In this document: positions 59,481 through 64,000 of the stretch, one piece after another | Numbering within the stretch: the stretch's first letter is position 1 | Layout of the letters: each line of letters starts with the position of its first letter | From: Spongiactinospora rosea | GTDB lineage: Bacteria; Actinomycetota; Actinomycetes; Streptosporangiales; Streptosporangiaceae | Assembly (NCBI RefSeq): GCF_003315795.1 | Contig: NZ_QMEY01000014.1 | Coordinates: 158,501-222,500 of the forward strand | Reading direction: 5' to 3' | DNA: 64,000 nucleotides | Position numbers and translations under genes: made by a program | Notes under the pieces: model-generated | Databases searched by the model: none | Told to the model about the DNA's origin: nothing | The model's input: the letters and a program-made list of their open reading frames with translations, nothing else

Positions 59481-60136
59481 GACCGCCCCTGTGGCGGGGG
59501 CTCACCGTCCCCTACGTGACCCGCTGGAGCGGCGAGGCACCGCTTGGCGGCCGTCCACGCCACACCACCGGTGGGCTGCTCGCCTACCCCATTCCGCAGG
59601 AAGGGGATTGGACGTATGGCGTGCTGTGGGCACGGACCGCCTCCGACGCCGGTCGAGGGGAGCCGGTGTCCCATGCCATCCACACCGCTCGGCAACTGAC
59701 CTGCATGCGAGATGGGCTCTGTCAGATGTGCGGAAATCCTGCCCGCACCTCCCAAGGGCGAACCCTCTGGCTGCTCCCCGCGAACGAAGCCGAACGCATT
59801 CGGGGAAACGGCACCCCCTGGACCAGAACGCCGCCCACCTGCCACCCCTGCATGCCGACCGCCCTTGATCAACTGCCCTGGCTCCGCGACGGCGATGCAT
59901 CGGCGTTCAGCGTGGCGGCGGCCAAACCGGCCGCTGTGTTCGGCGACATACATTCTCCAGGCGGCCATGTCGAGGTGGACATCACGGTCGCTCTCGATGA
60001 GACCGGCACATTGCCCGACCTCCTCGGCAGGCAGCTCCTGGTCACGCTGAGCGGCCTGTGCGAGGAGCCCATCGTTCCCCGCTCACCGTGGGCACCCTAT
60101 CTGCGGCGTTCATCACCGGATAAAGGTCCATACTGA
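59477..60136 (+). CDS. hypothetical protein with two CxxC pairs
   Basis: 219 residues from the ATG in the ATGA overlap. Two Cys pairs (LCQMCGNPAR and CHPCMP) suggest a zinc site in the middle. WRGLTVPYVTRWSGEAPLGG at the start. Such proteins often follow HATPase regulators in actinomycetes. I do not know its function. Confidence 0.75.
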   Translation: MRPPLWRGLTVPYVTRWSGEAPLGGRPRHTTGGLLAYPIPQEGDWTYGVLWARTASDAGRGEPVSHAIHTARQLTCMRDGLCQMCGNPARTSQGRTLWLLPANEAERIRGNGTPWTRTPPTCHPCMPTALDQLPWLRDGDASAFSVAAAKPAAVFGDIHSPGGHVEVDITVALDETGTLPDLLGRQLLVTLSGLCEEPIVPRSPWAPYLRRSSPDKGPY

Positions 60137-60686
60137 TCACCCGTACTGTGAAGCACAGGCCATATGACCGGCACTGACCGATGGTGCGGCCGCCGTATTT
60201 CGTAGTACCCATTCGGCGAGCGTCCCGGCCGCCGCTGCCGGGACGCTCAGCGGTGATCCAGCTGATGCTTGGCCGACAGCTGCGAGCCGGATGCGTCGCC
60301 ACACTGCGGGCAGGCCGGTAGGCATAATCTCGATAAGGGCCCGCGAGGCCCCGCCATCTCACTCGGACCCCGCCCGTAGTAGGTCACGCGGGGGTGTCCC
60401 CGCGGTGCCTTCACGGGTCCTCATCCGGCCCATCCGGCGCGTACATCTCTTGGTGCGTCGCCCCTAGGGATGAACACGAACATCACCGCTACTAGCCGCT
60501 GGCCTTCCGCCGCGCAGATCGCGCGCGCTCGGGCGATCTTCTCCGCCACGCAACAGCGGCCCGACGCCGACAACCAGATGTTTCTCAGCGAATGAACATC
60601 CACAGGCAGATTCGGTGGGAACGCTGACGGTGAACCAGAATCCGAATGGCACCCAGCTTGGTCGCATGCGGTTCAATAGCAGGAAT
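60137..60686. other. intergenic, no gene seen
   Basis: 550 bp between convergent genes. ORFs are short. No clear terminator or repeat, apart from a weak GCGGC-type stem near 60220. Confidence 0.4.
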
Positions 60687-61496
60687 CTACCTCCTCACAA
60701 CGAGCGCTTGGGCTTCGACGATCCGGACCGGGAAGGTGATCGATCGGGTGATCGGCGGCAGCGTGCCGCCTGTCCCGCCCGAGCCGCGCCAACTGCCGCC
60801 CCAGGTCACCGACACCGTGACCCGGTAGGCATGTGCCGGACGCTCATATAGGTGGGAACAGGTGGTCTTCTGCCGCTCGGGCGGCCGGGCGAGATCGTAG
60901 GCGGCGCCGGGACCGTTGCAGGTCAGCGTCTCGCCATCGCCGGTGTCAATGGTCATCTGCTGCGGCGTGGCGGTGGCCTTCGCCCAGACCGTCCCGGCGC
61001 GTACCCGCTTGGACTTGGCCACCCACTGCCCATCGGCAAGCCAGAACCAATGCGGAAGCCCGACCAGACCGTCCCGTCCACGCGGTGGAGCGGTCGATAC
61101 TGACGGTGGCGTGATCTGGATCAGTTTGTAGGCACGACGTGCGAGTTTCTCGGCATTTGCGCCGGGACTTGTATCTGGCCTGACCCATATGTGATCTCCG
61201 GATGCGTTCCAGGCGATGTCCCGGAAGCCGTCGGAACACTCGATGAGGTAGTGGGCATTGCCGCCGGCGCGTTCATGGCCGCCGCCCTGTGGCCTGTTTA
61301 TAGGCCATCGTCGATAGGAGCACGTGACGTTAGTTCCTTGACTGGCCGCTGGCACTGGCTTGTTGCGGGACGTCTGCTCGGCGGAGAGGTGGTAGCCCCA
61401 GGGCAGTGTGCTCACCTGGGGTACGTCGCTATTTCCAGGGTCGGGCGGGCCGCCTCCCAAGGCCAGGATGGCGGCGCTCAGTAGCTGGAGAGGCAT
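60687..61496 (-). CDS. putative secreted protein (paralogue remnant at 52043-52157)
   Basis: 269 residues. A short hydrophobic N-terminus (PLQLLSAAILALGGG) could be a signal peptide. Cys in VTCSYRRW, IECSDGF, TLTCNGPG and TTCSHLY are evenly spread, so disulfides are likely. The last part is VTWGGSWRGSGGTGGTLPPI and TFPVRIVEAQALVVRR. Overlaps the lipoprotein gene by 19 bp. In the Tad region the same gene family once lay directly before the SAF gene, so it may belong to pilus systems. Confidence 0.75.
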   Translation of the reverse strand: MPLQLLSAAILALGGGPPDPGNSDVPQVSTLPWGYHLSAEQTSRNKPVPAASQGTNVTCSYRRWPINRPQGGGHERAGGNAHYLIECSDGFRDIAWNASGDHIWVRPDTSPGANAEKLARRAYKLIQITPPSVSTAPPRGRDGLVGLPHWFWLADGQWVAKSKRVRAGTVWAKATATPQQMTIDTGDGETLTCNGPGAAYDLARPPERQKTTCSHLYERPAHAYRVTVSVTWGGSWRGSGGTGGTLPPITRSITFPVRIVEAQALVVRR

Positions 61497-62032
61497 GGCT
61501 CATCACTTTGTTCCATCTGAGAGACTCGCCAGGCTCTATCCATGCCGCGTCGCAGTGAGATGATCAAGTGAACCTTCTCTGTGCCGCGGAGAAGAGCCTC
61601 GCCCGTTTTATCGTCGGCCTGTCCGGTGTTTCGGTCGTCCTGGCAGTCATGAAGCGTTGCCCGGTCCCCGTCGATGCGGACGTCGAATTCGTGCAGCACT
61701 GGCATTCCGTATGTGACGCGGCCGGTGGCGCGAAGTGCGGTGATGCCTCGCAGCATCCGATCGAGTAGTGGCTGGGTGGCTACCTGCGCGAGAATCGGCC
61801 TGCGCTGCTTCGGGCTGGCCTGCTCTGCCCGGCGTCCAGCGGGGTACATGGCGCGGTAGACGGCGAGGACTGCGTCCTTTTCCGTCGGGGTGGGGGTGGC
61901 CGAAGGCAACACCACCGTCCGCGCGGGTGTTGGAGTCGTGCTGCCGGACTGGCAGGCGACTGCGGCACCGGTCGCGGCGAGGACTACAACGACGAGCGGC
62001 AGGACGCTCTTGCGTGGCAAGACGACGCGCAC
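61478..62032 (-). CDS. putative lipoprotein (paralogue of 52158-52760)
   Basis: 184 residues from the GTG at 62032, with AAGGGA 7 nt upstream. Signal peptide VLPLVVVVLAATGAAVAC with lipobox Cys, a Thr/Pro linker and the same domain as the 52-kb copy: DAVLAVYRAMYPAGRRAEQA, GRVTYGMPVLHEFDVRIDGD, HDCQDDRNTGQADDKTGEAL and WRVSQMEQSDEPC. The open frame extends upstream to 62128, but alignment with the paralogue supports the GTG. Confidence 0.82.
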   Translation of the reverse strand: MRVVLPRKSVLPLVVVVLAATGAAVACQSGSTTPTPARTVVLPSATPTPTEKDAVLAVYRAMYPAGRRAEQASPKQRRPILAQVATQPLLDRMLRGITALRATGRVTYGMPVLHEFDVRIDGDRATLHDCQDDRNTGQADDKTGEALLRGTEKVHLIISLRRGMDRAWRVSQMEQSDEPCLSSY

Positions 62033-62428
62033 CTTCGGATCCCTTAACCAGTAGGGGTTGATCCACCACATAGAGTCATCGATCATGCTAGCGGCGGCAT
62101 GGAAGCGGCGAGCGGCCCTACAGTTCAAGCATTACCTCGGGTTGAGCAACTCCGATCCATTCCGCCAGACAGTGAGGACGCTGCTACTGCTGCGAGAGCC
62201 GGCTTAATCGACGCACCAAGGATGAATCGCCCATATCTCGACCGGTGGCGTGGCTACGCGGGCCCCTTCGCACCCGACTTCGCCTCCTGCACTCCGCCCC
62301 AGGCCACTACCGCGCCTGCGACATGCGCACTCCCAGGAATGCGCCGCCCTGGCCCTATATGCCGGGGTCGGTTATCGGCCGACCGCACGTTATGTCCGCG
62401 GCCGTGATCTGGCCATCAGCCGTTGCCT

Positions 62429-63454
62429 TCACCCAGGGTCTCGTGGGCTGTTCGGCCACGCCGTGAGCAACTCGGTCTCGCGTTCAGCGCTGATGCCGTG
62501 TTCGGCGAATCGTTCGTGAGCGATGGGAACGCCGCCTTCGCGTAGCCAGCTCCAGGTGTCGGCGACCGTCTCGCGGAGTGGACGGCAGGCCAGGCCCGCT
62601 CTCTGTGCTTTTCCGGCGTCCATCGCCCATGCCGCTGGCAATGTCCGCCAAAGAGGGAGTTCTGTCCACTCCCGAACCTCCTGCTGGACGAGCCACGCTT
62701 CGTCGGCCCACACGAACTCGGCGGCCGAGCCGGTCACGTCTCTGCACGCATGCAGGAGGTCGGCATAGGTGTCCCGGCCGATCGGCGCAGCGATATTGAA
62801 TGCGCCGGTGGCGTTGGCGGCGACCAGGTCGAGGGTGAACCGGGCGACGTCCCGGACATCGACCGGCTGAATGCTTCTCTCAGGCGGAGCGGGTGCGAGA
62901 ACGTGACCGCCCTGGTTGATCCGGCTCAGCCACCAGGGCAGGCGGCCCACGTACTCGCCGGGGCCGAGAATCACATGGGGGCGAACGAACAACGCCCGGT
63001 CGCCGAACTCCCGGCGGATCGCCAGCTCGCAGCCCACCTTCAGCGGCCCGTAGGCATCTGGATCCCAGCGCCGCGTTCCGGGGTCCAGGTCGGGATCACC
63101 GTCCCACAGGGCCGAAAACTCGTCCACCGGCCGGTAGGGCCAGTCGCGGTACACCGAGATGGTGGACATGAAGACGTAGTGCTCTGTGGCGGGAGCAAGG
63201 ACCCGCGCCATGTTGCCCACCACGGCCGGTACGGCGCCGGCGACATCGAGGACTACATTCCAGGGCCCGCAAGCCGCGAGTTGCGTAAGATGCGTATCGC
63301 GTTCCCAGTCTCCGCGGATGAGGTGGGCGCCCTCTGGAGCGATGGAACTGCGGCCCCGGTTGAAGAGGGTGACCTCCCACCCCCGCCGTATTGCATCGGC
63401 GACCACTGCCCGGCCGACGAACCATGAGCCACCCAGGATCAATATGCGCACCAC
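62429..63454 (-). CDS. NAD-dependent epimerase/reductase
   Basis: 341 residues, extended short-chain dehydrogenase fold. Rossmann motif ILILGGSWFVGRAVVADAIR, then EVTLFNRGRSS, VVLDVAGAVPAVVGNMARVL, YVFMSTISVYRDWPYRPVDE with the active Tyr shifted into SVY, and QPVDVRDVARFTLDLVA. The YxxxK lysine is represented by DAYGPLKVGCEL. Substrate unknown, probably a nucleotide sugar or small carbonyl. Stands alone. Confidence 0.88.
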   Translation of the reverse strand: MVRILILGGSWFVGRAVVADAIRRGWEVTLFNRGRSSIAPEGAHLIRGDWERDTHLTQLAACGPWNVVLDVAGAVPAVVGNMARVLAPATEHYVFMSTISVYRDWPYRPVDEFSALWDGDPDLDPGTRRWDPDAYGPLKVGCELAIRREFGDRALFVRPHVILGPGEYVGRLPWWLSRINQGGHVLAPAPPERSIQPVDVRDVARFTLDLVAANATGAFNIAAPIGRDTYADLLHACRDVTGSAAEFVWADEAWLVQQEVREWTELPLWRTLPAAWAMDAGKAQRAGLACRPLRETVADTWSWLREGGVPIAHERFAEHGISAERETELLTAWPNSPRDPG

Positions 63455-63775
63455 GCCATTCTGCTGCTTGGGGGCCTGGACGGGACGTCCAACGTGAACT
63501 TCTTCATTCTGAGTACCCGGCCGTTGGAGTGACCACTCGCAGGCCGATGGGCAACCGCTTGAGAGTGGCCGAGGGGATTAGCGTAGAACGCCAGGTCAGC
63601 GCGCGGTTGGGTTGGCCGGTGCGCGCCCCGACTGATGACGTAGTCCCTCCTTTCAGAAGGAATGGCCGGCTGATGCCACGAGATATTGCACGCCCGACTC
63701 GTATATCTTCCCTCACTCTTCTATCTGTTCTCCATTCTGAATTACTGCCGACCAATGACGTTTTCTCACTGAATT
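63455..63775. other. intergenic, no gene seen
   Basis: 320 bp with lower GC near 63690-63770 (TCGTATATCTTCCC). It separates the epimerase from a partial transposase and may include the transposon end. Confidence 0.4.
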
Positions 63776-64000
63776 TCAGCTGATCCGGCGGTGTTCGAAA
63801 TGGACGAGGACGAGGGCGGCGCGGACGAGATCGCCGATCCGGCTGGGGCTGAGTGTGGTGTGCCGGAGAGCGGTCCAGCGTTCGGTCAGGAGGGCGAAGC
63901 CGCGTTCTCCCAGGCAGCGCAGCGCGCGCTGCAGGGCGTTGCGGGTGCGGTTGCCGACGCTGAGGACGTTGCCGTCGGCGGGTTGCCTGAACGGCACGAT
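63776..64000 (-). CDS. IS5-like transposase, C-terminal end (partial)
   Basis: Open to the right edge; only the last 74 codons are seen. PFRQPADGNVLSVGNRTRNA, LQRALRCLGERGFALLTERW and TTLSPSRIGDLVRAALVLVH end in HFEHRRIS. This matches the C-terminus of DDE transposases of the IS5/IS1647-like group. The rest lies outside the window. Confidence 0.8.
   Translation of the reverse strand: MVPFRQPADGNVLSVGNRTRNALQRALRCLGERGFALLTERWTALRHTTLSPSRIGDLVRAALVLVHFEHRRIS

Overview
The window is high-GC DNA with actinobacterial gene content: XRE/DUF397 pairs, HATPase-type anti-sigma-like proteins, BTAD regulators, a pSAM2-like integrative element and an FxLD lanthipeptide cluster. A Streptosporangiales- or Streptomyces-like actinomycete is the best fit. 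Everything is read from sequence alone; no database search was possible.

Region 1 (1-13.95 kb) is core metabolism arranged around vitamin B12. It holds the 3' end of prpB, then prpC (methylcitrate cycle), metE (B12-independent methionine synthase), nrdA-nrdB (class I ribonucleotide reductase) and a five-gene valine-degradation operon (mmsA, acyl-CoA dehydrogenase, 3-hydroxyisobutyryl-CoA hydrolase, mmsB, enoyl-CoA hydratase). Three cobalamin riboswitches are visible. Two are divergent with nearly the same core, in front of metE and nrdAB. A third lies in front of the valine operon. A pair of NrdR-box-like sites 31 bp apart precedes nrdAB.

Region 2 (14-21 kb) is a mobile-element landing zone: a fragment of a lanthipeptide-cluster-type gene, an IS3-family element split by a 2.18-kb group II intron, a tRNA-Leu, a small H-lectin-like gene and an IS110 transposase.

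Region 3 (21.2-31 kb) holds an HATPase gene pair, an ABM monooxygenase/XRE pair with AAGTAC-type repeats on both sides, and an actinomycete integrative element (SCO3933-like protein, TraSA/FtsK, SpdB, RepSA, Xis, Int, NUDIX). Several of its genes carry single-base frameshifts.

Region 4 (31.0-43.4 kb) is a divergently regulated FxLD-type lanthipeptide cluster: precursor, PCMT-like methyltransferase, full LanB, LanC, a second SpaB_C-type protein, a repeat protein, a regulator and a NUDIX. It sits between two type I-E-like CRISPR arrays of 3 and 26 repeats in the same orientation with the same leader. The large array carries an exact 305-bp tandem duplication of its five leader-proximal spacers. 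No cas genes are in the window.

Region 5 (43.4-52.8 kb) is a complete Tad/Flp-type pilus operon (SAF/CpaB, TadZ, TadA, TadB, TadC, Flp-like, three TadE/G-like pseudopilins) ending in a LysM-BTAD regulator. Upstream is a lipoprotein gene plus a remnant of a secreted-protein gene; both have full-length relatives at 60.7-62.0 kb.

Region 6 (53-64 kb) is accessory and regulatory: GNAT/XRE pair, a DUF574-type methyltransferase with two small genes, an XRE/DUF397 pair, an HATPase gene pair, the lipoprotein/secreted-protein paralogue pair, an NAD-dependent epimerase and the end of an IS5-like transposase running off the window.
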